A stretch of DNA of 64,000 nt from RDYJ01 sp034931405 (GTDB lineage Bacteria > Cyanobacteriota > Cyanobacteriia > Cyanobacteriales > Nostocaceae): the NCBI RefSeq assembly GCF_034931405.1, contig NZ_JAYGHA010000004.1, positions 1-64,000 on the forward strand, in the 5' to 3' direction. Below, piece by piece: positions 24,323 to 33,010 of the stretch. Under the pieces are notes generated by a model. That model was given only the letters and a program-made list of their open reading frames with translations. It was not told the DNA's origin and ran no database searches. The position numbers were made by a program, and so were the translations under genes. Position 1 is the stretch's first letter. Every line of letters starts with the position of its first letter.

Positions 24323-25450
24323 CTACAATTTCTGATATCGCATTCCTGGGAGTTGGGAAACTAAACCCATCAATTCCAACTGTAATAAAGAACTAGAAAC
24401 TAAACCCGCATCCATACCTGTTTTTTGCACAATAAAATCAAAAGGTAAAGCATCAACAGCTAAGGTATTTATTACCTGTTGTAATTCTGGTTCTAACTGA
24501 GGTTGAGTAGGTTGAGATAAAGAAGCAAATTTAACTATTGGAGTCTCTACATCTATTTGGGGAATAGCACCCAACATCGTTAATAATTCATTCAATTGTT
24601 GATTTATTATACCTGCACCTTGACTAATTAATTTTAAACATCCTTGAGATGGTTCATCATCCACTCTTCCCGGTAAAGCATAAACATCTCGACAAAATTC
24701 ATTTGCATAATTCGCAGTTATTAAAGCACCTGATTTTTCTCCAGCTTCCATCACTAATACCGCACGACTTAAACCAGCAATAATGCGATTTCGACGGGGA
24801 AAATGGGTACGGTTAGGTGCAGTTTTTGCAGGATATTCACTAATTACTATCCCAGATTTCAAAATCTCTTTATATAAATCTTTATTTTTATAGGGATAAA
24901 TGACATCTACACCTGTTCCCACAACCGCTATTGTTCTTCCTCCCGCTTTCATTGCTGCTGTATGACTTTCCGTGTCTATTCCTGCGGCCATTCCCGAAAC
25001 CACAGTAAAACCATTTTTTGCTAAAGCGGTGCTAATTTGACGAGTCCATTTAATTCCATATTCTGTAGGTTGACGAGTTCCCACAATTCCTACTAAGGGT
25101 TTTTGTGCTGCATTTTCTTGTAAATCAACTTCACCACGATAATATAAAATTGCTGGAGGTGTGGGAATTTCTTTTAATAATTGTGGATATTCTGCGTCTG
25201 CTGGTGTCCAGAAATTCGGGTTTATTTGTTGATGTTGAATAAGTAGTTGTTCTGGGTTTAACCTGCTTTTCTGTTGGACGACTTTTTCTAATGTTTGAAA
25301 TCCAAAACCTTCTACTTTTCGCAATTCCGCAGGACTTGCTTTCCAAGCTGTTTCTAATTTACCAAAATGCTGGTTGAGTCTTTGTAAGAATATTGGACCA
25401 ATTCCCGAAATTTGCGACCAAGCTAACCAATATGCTCTTTCTTGTATCAA
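24323..25450 (-). CDS. dprA: DNA processing protein DprA
   Basis: 375 residues, full length. An N-terminal helix-hairpin-helix/SAM-like part (ISGIGPIFLQRL, VEGFGFQTLEKV) precedes the Rossmann-like DprA core: VGIVGTRQPTEYG, VVSGMAAGIDTESHTAAM, GTGVDVIYPYKN, FPRRNRIIAGLSRAVLVMEA and the SGALITANYANE block. A C-terminal winged-helix-like domain ends the protein. DprA loads RecA onto incoming single-stranded DNA in natural transformation. No other competence genes are in the window. Confidence 0.95.
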   Translation of the reverse strand: MIQERAYWLAWSQISGIGPIFLQRLNQHFGKLETAWKASPAELRKVEGFGFQTLEKVVQQKSRLNPEQLLIQHQQINPNFWTPADAEYPQLLKEIPTPPAILYYRGEVDLQENAAQKPLVGIVGTRQPTEYGIKWTRQISTALAKNGFTVVSGMAAGIDTESHTAAMKAGGRTIAVVGTGVDVIYPYKNKDLYKEILKSGIVISEYPAKTAPNRTHFPRRNRIIAGLSRAVLVMEAGEKSGALITANYANEFCRDVYALPGRVDDEPSQGCLKLISQGAGIINQQLNELLTMLGAIPQIDVETPIVKFASLSQPTQPQLEPELQQVINTLAVDALPFDFIVQKTGMDAGLVSSSLLQLELMGLVSQLPGMRYQKL

Positions 25451-25521
25451 TTATTTTTCCTTTTTCTTTATATATTTTTTTTAACTAACCGCAGAGACGC
25501 AGAGGACGCAGAGGTAAGAGT

Positions 25522-26181
25522 TTATTGTTTGGCTAATTTTTGATTTTTTAAATAATCAAATACTGATTTATCACCTATATCATCAGGAATATTTTGCACT
25601 GTTTTCCGCAACGCAAAGACTAGAAATAAAATTGCCCAAATTCCTAATAAAACCTGTTCTGTTTGTGCTGAGAAAATCCCCGCTAAATGTCCTAACAAAA
25701 GCAAGGGAACTAGGGGAGTTAGGATTTTAGTTTCTAACCGATGAAAACAAAAACCTTCTTTAAAGAAAATACCTGTTAATGCTGCAAATGTGAAACCAAC
25801 ACCAAATAAAGTCAGAGGTTGATTATAAACAGTAATTGCAAAAGGTTGACTATCAAAATGTGCAAAAATCAAAGCTGAAATACTGCCAATTATCCAGAAA
25901 AGCTGGAGAATTTGGTGCAGTAATTTCATATAGATGTGAATAGTAAATAAACTCACACCTAAAGCTAAACTAAAACAGGTGTAAAGCGGAGTAATAGCTT
26001 GAATTGCAGCAGGTTCATGGGGATAAAATAAAGCTAAACCGCTACCAATCGCAAAACTAATTGCAGCTATCATTAAACCTGTACGATAGATGATAACACC
26101 TGTGCGATCGCTTTTCGTAATTGTAAATTCTCCAAACTGACCTTGATAGACTTCTGGTGTAGATAATATTTGTGTAGTCAT
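25522..26181 (-). CDS. DUF2301 integral membrane protein
   Basis: 219 residues with about six hydrophobic helices (YRTGLMIAAISFAIGSGLAL, PLYTCFSLALGVSLFTI, LFWIIGSISALIFAH, LFGVGFTFAALTGIFF, LVPLLLLGHLAGIF, LGIWAILFLVFAL). The FKEGFCFHRLETK loop is typical of this cyanobacterial DUF2301 family. Function unknown. A gcagagacg-type repeat fills the 71 bases to dprA, whose start lies downstream. Confidence 0.8.
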   Translation of the reverse strand: MTTQILSTPEVYQGQFGEFTITKSDRTGVIIYRTGLMIAAISFAIGSGLALFYPHEPAAIQAITPLYTCFSLALGVSLFTIHIYMKLLHQILQLFWIIGSISALIFAHFDSQPFAITVYNQPLTLFGVGFTFAALTGIFFKEGFCFHRLETKILTPLVPLLLLGHLAGIFSAQTEQVLLGIWAILFLVFALRKTVQNIPDDIGDKSVFDYLKNQKLAKQ

Positions 26182-26286
26182 ATTTAATAATGGATGATAT
26201 GTTTAACAGACTTCTATAGCTATTCTATCTCATTTGTGAATTTTCACAGTATCCCAATTTCCATCTTCTCATACCCTTTCTCTTAG

Positions 26287-26305
26287 CCCCCCTTTTTAAG
26301 GGGGG
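26287..26305. repeat. Perfect palindromic repeat CCCCCCTT...AAGGGGGG
   Basis: An 8-bp palindrome with a 3-base loop, followed by ttggggggatct, of a type scattered through Nostocales intergenic DNA. It stands between the divergent DUF2301 gene and the second kinase gene and could act on either transcript. Confidence 0.6.
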
Positions 26306-26398
26306 TTGGGGGGATCTAATTTCCCAGTTTTCCGTAAAATTGCGATCGCCAATGATTTAAAATAGGTATATGATATTCTGGGTAGAGGGGTGAATCTG

Positions 26399-27769
26399 AT
26401 GATTGGTAGAATCATTACAGCACGTTACAAAATCATTGAAAAGATAGGAAATGGTTCATTTGGTACGACTTATTTAGCCATAGATACCCAAATACCAGAA
26501 CCTAACGAATGTATAGTTAAGCATTTTACACCATTAAGCACAGAACCAGAACTGTTAAAAAAATCTAAAGAATTATTTGAACGCGAAGCAAAAACCCTCA
26601 ACCAACTTGGTAAACATCCACAAATACCAATGCTTTTAGCACATATCCAAGAAAATCAAGATTTTTTTATAGTTCAAGAATATATAGCAGGACATGATTT
26701 AACACAAGAATTACCGAATAATGTTCCTCTGAATGAAGATTTCGTGATTAAATTAATCAAAGAAATTATCGAAGTCTTAGTAATTATTCATGAGCAAGAA
26801 GTAATTCACCGTGATTTAAACCCAAAAAATATCAGAAGACGGATAACAGACAAAAAAATAGTAATCATTGATTTTGGTGCAGTCAAAGAAATCAGCACTC
26901 AATATGTAGGAAATCAACAACCACAAAATGGTACAATTATTGGTACTCCTGGATATACACCAAAAGAACAAGCTGATGGAAATCCAGTATTTAGCAGTGA
27001 TATTTATGCTGTAGGGATGATTGGTATTCAAGCAATTACAGGGATACATCCTATAAATTTATCAGTAGATAGTCGTACAGGAAAATTGATTTGGCGTAAT
27101 GATATTAAAGTTAGTAATAAACTTGCAGATGTGTTGGATAAAATGGTGAGTTATCGTCATCAAGACCGTTATCTCACTGCAAAATCAGCGTTAACAGCAT
27201 TGGAAAACATCTCAGATAAAAAATTGAAATTACCTAAAATTAATCCTCTTTTTTTGAAAGTTGCATTTACAGGATTAATAATAACAATTGCTGTTGTTTT
27301 ATTTCTCAACCGTCGTTTTCCCGAATGTGGAGGAAAATTAGCAACTTATCAAAATACTGAATATAATCTGAATATTAAATATCCCGAATGTTGGCAAAGA
27401 GACGAATCAGCAGAACCATTTTCAGGAAAAATATTGACATTAATTCAACCTCAAGAAAATGCCAAGTTGATTATTAGTATTTCTCAATATTCAGGAACAT
27501 TAGATAATTATCAAAAACTGCATATCCAGGATATAGAAAATCATTTAGAAGCAGGTTCAGTAATAGAAGAAGGTAAAACTATTGTCGCTAATAAACCAGG
27601 GAGAACAATAATTGCTACTGGTAAAAATGGGGATAAAAATATCAAAAATTTCTATGTAATGACATTGAGAGAAAATCAAGCTTATATATTTACTTATTCC
27701 GCAACAATAGCTGATTATGATAAGTTTTTACCAACAGCAGAAAAGATGATTCAATCATTAGAACTTTAA
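26399..27769 (+). CDS. Ser/Thr kinase-like protein with altered HRDLN loop and PsbP-like extracytoplasmic domain
   Basis: 456 residues from the ATG at 26399 (MIGRIITARYKII); an upstream GTG adds three residues. Kinase fold: glycine loop GNGSFG at 18-23, K41, catalytic loop HRDLNPKN at 137-144, DFG at 158-160. The Lys usually found two after the catalytic Asp (HRDLK) is Asn141, which should weaken phosphotransfer. A single transmembrane helix (285-304) leads to a C-terminal domain of about 145 residues (YNLNIKYPECWQRDE...) resembling the PsbP/Mog1 fold seen on other cyanobacterial kinases. The extracytoplasmic domain is probably the sensor. Confidence 0.88.
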   Translation: MIGRIITARYKIIEKIGNGSFGTTYLAIDTQIPEPNECIVKHFTPLSTEPELLKKSKELFEREAKTLNQLGKHPQIPMLLAHIQENQDFFIVQEYIAGHDLTQELPNNVPLNEDFVIKLIKEIIEVLVIIHEQEVIHRDLNPKNIRRRITDKKIVIIDFGAVKEISTQYVGNQQPQNGTIIGTPGYTPKEQADGNPVFSSDIYAVGMIGIQAITGIHPINLSVDSRTGKLIWRNDIKVSNKLADVLDKMVSYRHQDRYLTAKSALTALENISDKKLKLPKINPLFLKVAFTGLIITIAVVLFLNRRFPECGGKLATYQNTEYNLNIKYPECWQRDESAEPFSGKILTLIQPQENAKLIISISQYSGTLDNYQKLHIQDIENHLEAGSVIEEGKTIVANKPGRTIIATGKNGDKNIKNFYVMTLRENQAYIFTYSATIADYDKFLPTAEKMIQSLEL

Positions 27770-28080
27770 CACGAGGATGTGATTGTTAAATTTCTAGTTT
27801 TCCTTTGCGTCTTTGCGTCTTTGCGTGAGATTTTGTCTAAATCAGGATATCCAGAATTAAAGGATTTAACCCCTTGACATTTTTCTAGTTTAGGTTATCA
27901 TTAAATTATAGTGGGAATCTGTGTCGGCATATAGGGTCAGATTTAAAACTCACAGAGTCATAAAAAACAATCAATATCAAAAATCCTGGTGCAAAGATAT
28001 CCAATTTCTTTTTTCATCCTGCTGAAGATTAAAAAATAAAGTGAGAAGTCGGGGATAAAACATCCTGTAAATCCTGAAAT

Positions 28081-28226
28081 CCTGGATATCCTGATTCTGA
28101 CAAAGTTTAATATTAGGTTTCACGCAAAGGAGCAAAGGAGCAAAGACGCAAAGGAAAACCATAAATCTAACAATCACATCCTGTAAAACCTGAAATCCTA
28201 GATATCCTGATTCAGACAAAATCACC
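28081..28226. repeat. Dispersed repeat, inverted copy left of the protease gene
   Basis: This block is the reverse complement of 29237-29365, with roughly 95% identity by eye over about 130 bases. Markers in both are tcaggatatcc, ttacaggatgtgattgtta, atggttttcctttgcgtc and cctaatattaaactttgtc. A shorter relative is at 27781-27870. The 27770-28250 gap otherwise holds only a half-copy of the GATCCCC element near 28041. Confidence 0.85.
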
Positions 28227-28250
28227 GTTATTGTAATTTTTTAATTCTAT

Positions 28251-29195
28251 TCAAAGCATCTTGATAATCTTCATTTTACCTTGTTGTTGATATAATTTTG
28301 CAGCTTGGTTGTAATCTGCTATAGCACCTTGCTTATCTCCTAAATCAGAACGGGCATTTCCTCTTCCTAAATAGGCATCGGCATCATTAGGATTGATTTT
28401 AATAGCTTCACTATAAGCTACTATTGCCCCACGATTATCGCCTTTCTCTCGCTTATCGAAACCCAAAGCAAAATAATCATCCGCAGTTAACCCCCCACCT
28501 CTAGGTTTAGCAGTTACACCCGTAGAAAGTCTGATAAAAGTATTAATAGGAACACCAGCATATCTATTATGATTCCTATTTTCATACTCATCACCCCGGC
28601 CATGAATACCTATTACCTCACCTTGCTGGTTTAACACCGGTCCCCCACTCATACCCCTGACAGTCTGGTTAGTATAAACCAAGTTATAACCACCATCCAC
28701 AGTCACCTGTTTAGCATTAGCCGAAACCTCCCCATTAAAACAGTCATAAAGAGGAATAGGAATACTACCAGTTTGGGGACGAAAACCACCCACATAAACA
28801 TTATCCCGACGTTTAACCACATCAGAATTACCCAACTTAGCAATTTGATAACTTCTATTACTGCTAAACTGCACCACCGTTAAATCTACAGCAGTTCCCA
28901 GAGGTTTGATATTCTGCACATTAATGGGATAACGTTGTCCATCAGGGGTGACAATGGTATATCTTAAATTCTGATCTCGGAAATTATGAAAAGCAGTGAG
29001 AACAGAATAAGTATTTCCATCCTTTTTGATTAAAGTTCCCGAACCATTGTATTTACCATTATCAATTAAAACCGTGATTTTTTCGGCTATAGTATCTATT
29101 TCTTTACTGCATGATAAACCCTGGGCGGTTGCTGGTGGTGTCAGGGTGAGGGAGGATAGGATAAATAAGGTGGGGATAGTATATTTATAGTGCAT
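28251..29195 (-). CDS. Secreted trypsin-like serine protease with TPR tail, C-terminal frameshift
   Basis: 314 residues. A signal peptide (MHYKYTIPTLFILSSLTLTP, cut near AQG) precedes a chymotrypsin-fold domain with the triad His in LTAFHNF, Asp in TAVDLTVVQF and Ser in VRGMSGGPVLN. A TPR pair follows (FDKREKGDNRGAIVAYSEAI, DADAYLGRGNARSDLGDK). The last residues KMKIIKML look wrong: inserting one base in the A-run near 28278 restores EDYQDALNRIKKLQ and a stop at 28228-28230, the expected end. Either a real single-base deletion or a sequencing error. The gene sits between inverted copies of a dispersed repeat. Confidence 0.85.
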   Translation of the reverse strand: MHYKYTIPTLFILSSLTLTPPATAQGLSCSKEIDTIAEKITVLIDNGKYNGSGTLIKKDGNTYSVLTAFHNFRDQNLRYTIVTPDGQRYPINVQNIKPLGTAVDLTVVQFSSNRSYQIAKLGNSDVVKRRDNVYVGGFRPQTGSIPIPLYDCFNGEVSANAKQVTVDGGYNLVYTNQTVRGMSGGPVLNQQGEVIGIHGRGDEYENRNHNRYAGVPINTFIRLSTGVTAKPRGGGLTADDYFALGFDKREKGDNRGAIVAYSEAIKINPNDADAYLGRGNARSDLGDKQGAIADYNQAAKLYQQQGKMKIIKML

Positions 29196-29236
29196 ATTAT
29201 TATTTTGTCTGATAGCGTAGCGTGGCGCAAGCCATA

Positions 29237-29365
29237 TCAGGATATCCAGGATTTTAGGATTTACAGGATGTGATTGTTAAATTTATGGTTTTCCTTTGCG
29301 TCTTTGCTCCTTAGCGTCTTTGCGTGAAACCTAATATTAAACTTTGTCAGAATCAGGATGTCCAG
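29237..29365. repeat. Dispersed repeat, right arm of the inverted pair
   Basis: Partner of 28081-28226 in opposite orientation; together they bracket the protease gene with arms about 1.0 kb apart. It ends in tcaggatgtccagg, which begins the next partial copy. Confidence 0.85.
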
Positions 29366-29572
29366 GATTTTAGGATTTACAGGATGTGATTGTTAAATTT
29401 ATGGTTTGATTTTGCGTCTTTTTTTGTCAGAATCAGGATGTCCAGGATTTTAGGATTTTCAGGATGTGATTGTTAAATTTCTGGTTTTCCTTTGCGTCTT
29501 TGCGACTTTGCGTGAGATGTGAGATTTTGTCTAAATCAGGATAACCAGGATTTAAGGATTTTCAGGATGTTA
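29366..29572. repeat. Further degenerate tandem copies of the dispersed repeat
   Basis: Three shorter direct copies (aggatttacaggatgtgattgtt type starts near 29369, 29449 and 29553) run up to the N gap at 29642. The sequence ggctacaccacgcttcgcta before the gap and gatagcgtagcgtggcgcaa at 29210 belong to another common repeat. Confidence 0.75.
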
Positions 29573-29641
29573 TTTAATGATAGTTTGTAGGAAGTTAAGG
29601 ATTTTTTGTTTATTATGATATGGCTACACCACGCTTCGCTA

Positions 29642-29985
29642 NNNNNNNNNNNNNNNNNNNNNNNNNNNNNNNNNNNNNNNNNNNNNNNNNNNNNNNNNNN
29701 NNNNNNNNNNNNNNNNNNNNNNNNNNNNNNNNNNNNNNNNNNNNNNNNNNNNNNNNNNNNNNNNNNNNNNNNNNNNNNNNNNNNNNNNNNNNNNNNNNNN
29801 NNNNNNNNNNNNNNNNNNNNNNNNNNNNNNNNNNNNNNNNNNNNNNNNNNNNNNNNNNNNNNNNNNNNNNNNNNNNNNNNNNNNNNNNNNNNNNNNNNNN
29901 NNNNNNNNNNNNNNNNNNNNNNNNNNNNNNNNNNNNNNNNNNNNNNNNNNNNNNNNNNNNNNNNNNNNNNNNNNNNNNNNNNNNN
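29642..29985. other. Assembly gap (N run)
   Basis: 344 undetermined bases in a repeat-filled interval between the two protease genes. A tgactttt heptamer tract (about 30011-30043) follows it. No coding content is visible between 29196 and 30079. Confidence 1.
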
Positions 29986-30079
29986 CCTCAAAACTCTAAA
30001 TATCATTAATTTTTTGACTTTTGACTTTTGACTTTTGACTTCCCGAAGGGTGTCCTGATTCTGACAAAAATCATCAATG

Positions 30080-30946
30080 TTATTTTACCATGTTGTGAGT
30101 CAGAGACTCACCTTTTGCATTCCCAGTCTGAGACTGGGAACGAGAATGTTTAATGTTTAATTTTTTTATGGGTACTGCCCAACTTAAACGGATAATTTGT
30201 TGATGTAATGTTTCCGTTGTTGGTGTACCATCAATATATGTTGAGGGATTGTCCCAAATAGGAAAAGCGTGCATCCCGTTAACACCGACTAACTCACCTT
30301 GTTTATTTAATAATGGTCCCCCGCTCATGCCTTTGTCGAGTTGGTTAGTGTATCCTATTTGATATCCGCCTTCTAGTGCTTTTTCTAAGACTAAGGCTAT
30401 TTTTCCGGTGGTGAGTGTCAGTTCTTTAACTGTGCTGTTTTCCTGGTTGATGGGAAAACCAAATACAAATACTTCGTCTCCGGTTTTGGGTTTCTCTCCC
30501 ATAACTGCAACTGCATAATTTTCTGTGCTGGAAAATTCTAATATCCCTAAATCATATTTTTCTAACTTTGCTGTTTTTGATACTTCTGCCTTATGCAGCT
30601 TTCCATCTGGAGTTACTATTTTATAAGGTGGTTTGTCTGCTGCTAATACATGAGCATTGGTTAAAACTGTATAGATGTTATCTTGCTTTTTCAGCAAAAT
30701 TGCTGAACCCAGGAACTCTGTTGATAGCACTTTGACGCTAATATCTTTCCCTTGTTGTTTTAACTGGGTTTGGGAAAGTTCGGGTTTTAGTTGTTCAACA
30801 TTTCCATTTTTACTTTCATTTCCCGCAGAAACACCGATGTTAGCAGTTGATGTTGACAGGAGGAGAGATAAACCGCTAACACAGGTAATTAGTTTAATGA
30901 TGTTAAAATCAAGCAATTTAAAAAGATAGGATAATTTTTTACTCAC
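30080..30946 (-). CDS. Second trypsin-like serine protease, repeat-derived C-terminus
   Basis: 288 residues. A hydrophobic N-terminal segment (IIKLITCVSGLSLLLSTST) acts as signal or anchor. Triad: His in LTNAHVLAAD, Asp in EKYDLGILEF, Ser in DKGMSGGPLLN. It is a paralogue of the protease at 28251-29195 without TPRs. The final about 22 residues (KHSRSQSQTGNAKGESL...) are encoded by palindromic repeats (ttcccagtct-g-agactgggaa at 30120-30140 and tgagtc-a-gagactca near 30096), so the natural end was probably around IKKLN. Its start overlaps the COP23 gene stop by eight bases, making a coupled pair. Confidence 0.88.
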   Translation of the reverse strand: MSKKLSYLFKLLDFNIIKLITCVSGLSLLLSTSTANIGVSAGNESKNGNVEQLKPELSQTQLKQQGKDISVKVLSTEFLGSAILLKKQDNIYTVLTNAHVLAADKPPYKIVTPDGKLHKAEVSKTAKLEKYDLGILEFSSTENYAVAVMGEKPKTGDEVFVFGFPINQENSTVKELTLTTGKIALVLEKALEGGYQIGYTNQLDKGMSGGPLLNKQGELVGVNGMHAFPIWDNPSTYIDGTPTTETLHQQIIRLSWAVPIKKLNIKHSRSQSQTGNAKGESLTHNMVK

Positions 30947-31457
30947 TTGTTAACTGCTGGAAATAGATATCAAAATCAAACATAATATCGTCAGGATCAC
31001 CATTTTGAGTCAGAATTTTACCCGCTGCTAAAGCATTCCGATTAAATAGTCTGTTAGCTACCGCTTTCCTATTTGCACCTGTTTTGAGAGTAAATAATAA
31101 ATTCCTGCTATTACAGATGGTATTAGCGTCACTTCCAGAGCAAATTACAGGTTGTCTGTTAACTATCCCACTGGCGATTTTTCGCAGTGTACCATTATCA
31201 TAATTGCGCTGAAATCTTGATGATACTTCGTAACACCGATTTTTGGGATTATAAGGTGTGGGGAAGTCTGTTGATGTCCAACCCATAACCCGGTATATTC
31301 TCCCATCTTCTGTTCGGGCAAAGGTGAAATATTGACCGCCACTTCTGCCACAATAGAATGTAGTACCTCTAGCATAGCTAGGTTCACTGATGCTGAGGGT
31401 GGTAGCTAAAGCTAGTAAAGCTCCGAAAATAAAGGTTATTGATAATCTTGGGTTCAT
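30939..31457 (-). CDS. COP23-domain secreted protein
   Basis: 172 residues. A signal peptide (LSITFIFGALLALATTLSIS, cut near YARG) is followed by the COP23 pattern: TTFYCGRSGGQYFTFARTED, RVMGWTSTDF, NRCYEVSSRFQ, GIVNRQPVICSG and LLFTLKTGANR, with four conserved cysteines. COP23 was described as a circadian oscillating membrane protein in Cyanothece; its function is unknown. It is the first gene of a pair with the downstream protease, a pairing that suggests a maturation or regulatory relation (inference). Confidence 0.85.
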   Translation of the reverse strand: MNPRLSITFIFGALLALATTLSISEPSYARGTTFYCGRSGGQYFTFARTEDGRIYRVMGWTSTDFPTPYNPKNRCYEVSSRFQRNYDNGTLRKIASGIVNRQPVICSGSDANTICNSRNLLFTLKTGANRKAVANRLFNRNALAAGKILTQNGDPDDIMFDFDIYFQQLTSE

Positions 31458-31564
31458 TTTGTTTTTGCGTTGACAGTAATTTTATACCTTAAATCTCACA
31501 TTCTCACTTCTTCTCTTCCTTTGCTCCTTTGCGCCTTTGCGTGAAACTCCTCTTTCAGTATAAA

Positions 31565-32365
31565 TTAGCAACCTTGCAAAAACAAGACCTGTAAATTATC
31601 AAGATATTTAATTTGCAATTGTATCTGTGCATTACCACTATTTACAGCAATTTCGACACAACCGTGACTACCAACTAAAGCTAAAGCTTCCCCAACTTCC
31701 ACATCACTGTAAGTTGTACATCCTGGTATAGTCAAACCTTGAACCTGCACACACCAATTTTTACCCTGTACATAACTTGCGGGAATATTACTAACTAAAT
31801 TACCAAAGTGATCTATATATTGAATACAACCCGCTACACCGTTTGTATTTTCCCAACATTCCCCAATATCCAATTTTACCAAAGTTTCAGGATTGATTTC
31901 CCTTCCTAGTTCTTGCAGAGATACACCACTTGCTAGATGCGCTGCTGCTGGTGCAAAAATATCTCTACCGTGAAAAGTGCTGCTAGGTTGAGATACACGC
32001 CAAAAGTTAATATTTGTCAATTCTACTGCTGCAATTACCGAATGCTGGGAAATGACACCGCTGAAAATACCGTTATCGGGTCCGACAAGATAGCCTTGAG
32101 CTAATTCTACTGCGATCGCTCTCCTTTTACTACCCACCCCCGGATCTACCACTGCTAAATGTACCGTACCTTTGGGAAAATAAGCATAAGCATTCATCAA
32201 GCAAAATCTAGCTGCGGCGATGTTTTGCGGTGGAATATGGTGTGTTAAGTCTATTAAGGTCAAATTTGGGTTAATTTGGGCTATTACACCTTTCATTACC
32301 CCTACATAAACATCCTTATCACCAAAATCACTCAATAAAGTCAGGATTTTTGATTGACTCATCAT
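31565..32365 (-). CDS. SAM hydroxide adenosyltransferase (DUF62 family)
   Basis: 266 residues, full length. Family motifs: LLSDFGDKDVYVGVMKG, IDLTHHIPPQNIAAARF, AVVDPGVGSKRRAIAVEL and VGPDNGIFSGV in the N-domain, then FHGRDIFAPAAAHLASG and the C-terminal beta-barrel with NIPAS. The family hydrolyses S-adenosylmethionine to adenosine and methionine using an activated water and is related to fluorinases and chlorinases. The residues fit the hydrolase, not the halogenase. Confidence 0.92.
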   Translation of the reverse strand: MMSQSKILTLLSDFGDKDVYVGVMKGVIAQINPNLTLIDLTHHIPPQNIAAARFCLMNAYAYFPKGTVHLAVVDPGVGSKRRAIAVELAQGYLVGPDNGIFSGVISQHSVIAAVELTNINFWRVSQPSSTFHGRDIFAPAAAHLASGVSLQELGREINPETLVKLDIGECWENTNGVAGCIQYIDHFGNLVSNIPASYVQGKNWCVQVQGLTIPGCTTYSDVEVGEALALVGSHGCVEIAVNSGNAQIQLQIKYLDNLQVLFLQGC

Positions 32366-32391
32366 TAATATATATTATTTTACAAAAATCT

Positions 32392-32405
32392 GTAACAAGA
32401 GCTAC
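32392..32405 (+). promoter_or_regulatory. NtcA-type site GTAN8TAC upstream of the pirA-like gene
   Basis: GTA-acaagagc-TAC is an exact NtcA consensus. It stands only 6-11 bases ahead of -10-like hexamers (TATGCT at 32412, TATGTT at 32417), not the about 22 bases of an activated promoter. That position would make NtcA a repressor. Confidence 0.5.
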
Positions 32406-32464
32406 AAAAGGTATGCTATGTTAAAAAAACATGACATAAAAATCAACTTAAAGAGGTTATGGTT

Positions 32465-32620
32465 ATGAGTAGTAATAGACTCCAAGCAGTTCAAAAAGCC
32501 AACGAAGCACACAGACAGAATATTCAAAAAAGCGTAAAACACCGTTTAGAAGTAGCTAAATCCAAAGGTGATGAAAACCTAATCCGTCAACTTGAAGCAG
32601 AACAAGCTTATTATAGCTAA
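32465..32620 (+). CDS. Small PirA-like PII-interacting regulator (51 residues)
   Basis: The frame reads MSSNRLQAVQKANEAHRQNI, QKSVKHRLEVAKSKGDENLI and RQLEAEQAYYS. It is an all-helical, charged small protein matching what I recall of cyanobacterial PirA, which binds PII and relieves feedback control of arginine synthesis by N-acetylglutamate kinase. The ATG at 32465 is preferred over one two codons earlier because AAAGAGG lies eight bases upstream. The NtcA-type site overlapping its promoter fits PirA, which is induced under nitrogen excess. Family assignment is from memory of the pattern, so moderate. Confidence 0.55.
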   Translation: MSSNRLQAVQKANEAHRQNIQKSVKHRLEVAKSKGDENLIRQLEAEQAYYS

Positions 32621-32817
32621 CACGGTTAAGTAAAATTTTTAGACTTCATGGTTTTGTTGTGTACAGTCCCGCGAAAGCAGGTTTTTTTGTAGGATCATTT
32701 AATCAAATCTAAGCAAAAAATCAGGGTGAGAAATATTCCCACCCCAAAAAAGTTTTGATTTTATAGCCGTGGACAGGGTGGTTAGGACATCAATTGATAA
32801 TGAAACTCTTACAAAAA

Positions 32818-33000
32818 AGGGAACAGGGAACAAGGAACAGGGAACAGATAAGAAACTTTAGTTCTGAGTTTAAAGCTCAGTCAGAAAAAACAGTGTCATT
32901 ATTTCAATCTCATGTTTTTAAACATGAGTTTTTTCTGTTAAGAGTTCCCTGTGAATACAAGAGGGTTTTACTCCTGACTCCTGACTCCTGACTCCTCATA
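32818..33000. repeat. STRR tracts in the pirA-gatC gap
   Basis: aggaaca-type units at about 32818-32847 and ctgactc units at 32975-32998. The 32621-33010 gap also has an imperfect hairpin (gggtgag...cccaccc near 32724) that may end the pirA-like transcript. A 65-codon frame across these repeats is not a gene. Confidence 0.75.
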
Positions 33001-33010
33001 TAATTGCTAT

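Noticed and set aside
32794..32991. 65-codon plus-strand frame
   Set aside because: Encoded by STRR units (aggaaca, ctgactc) with no protein character.
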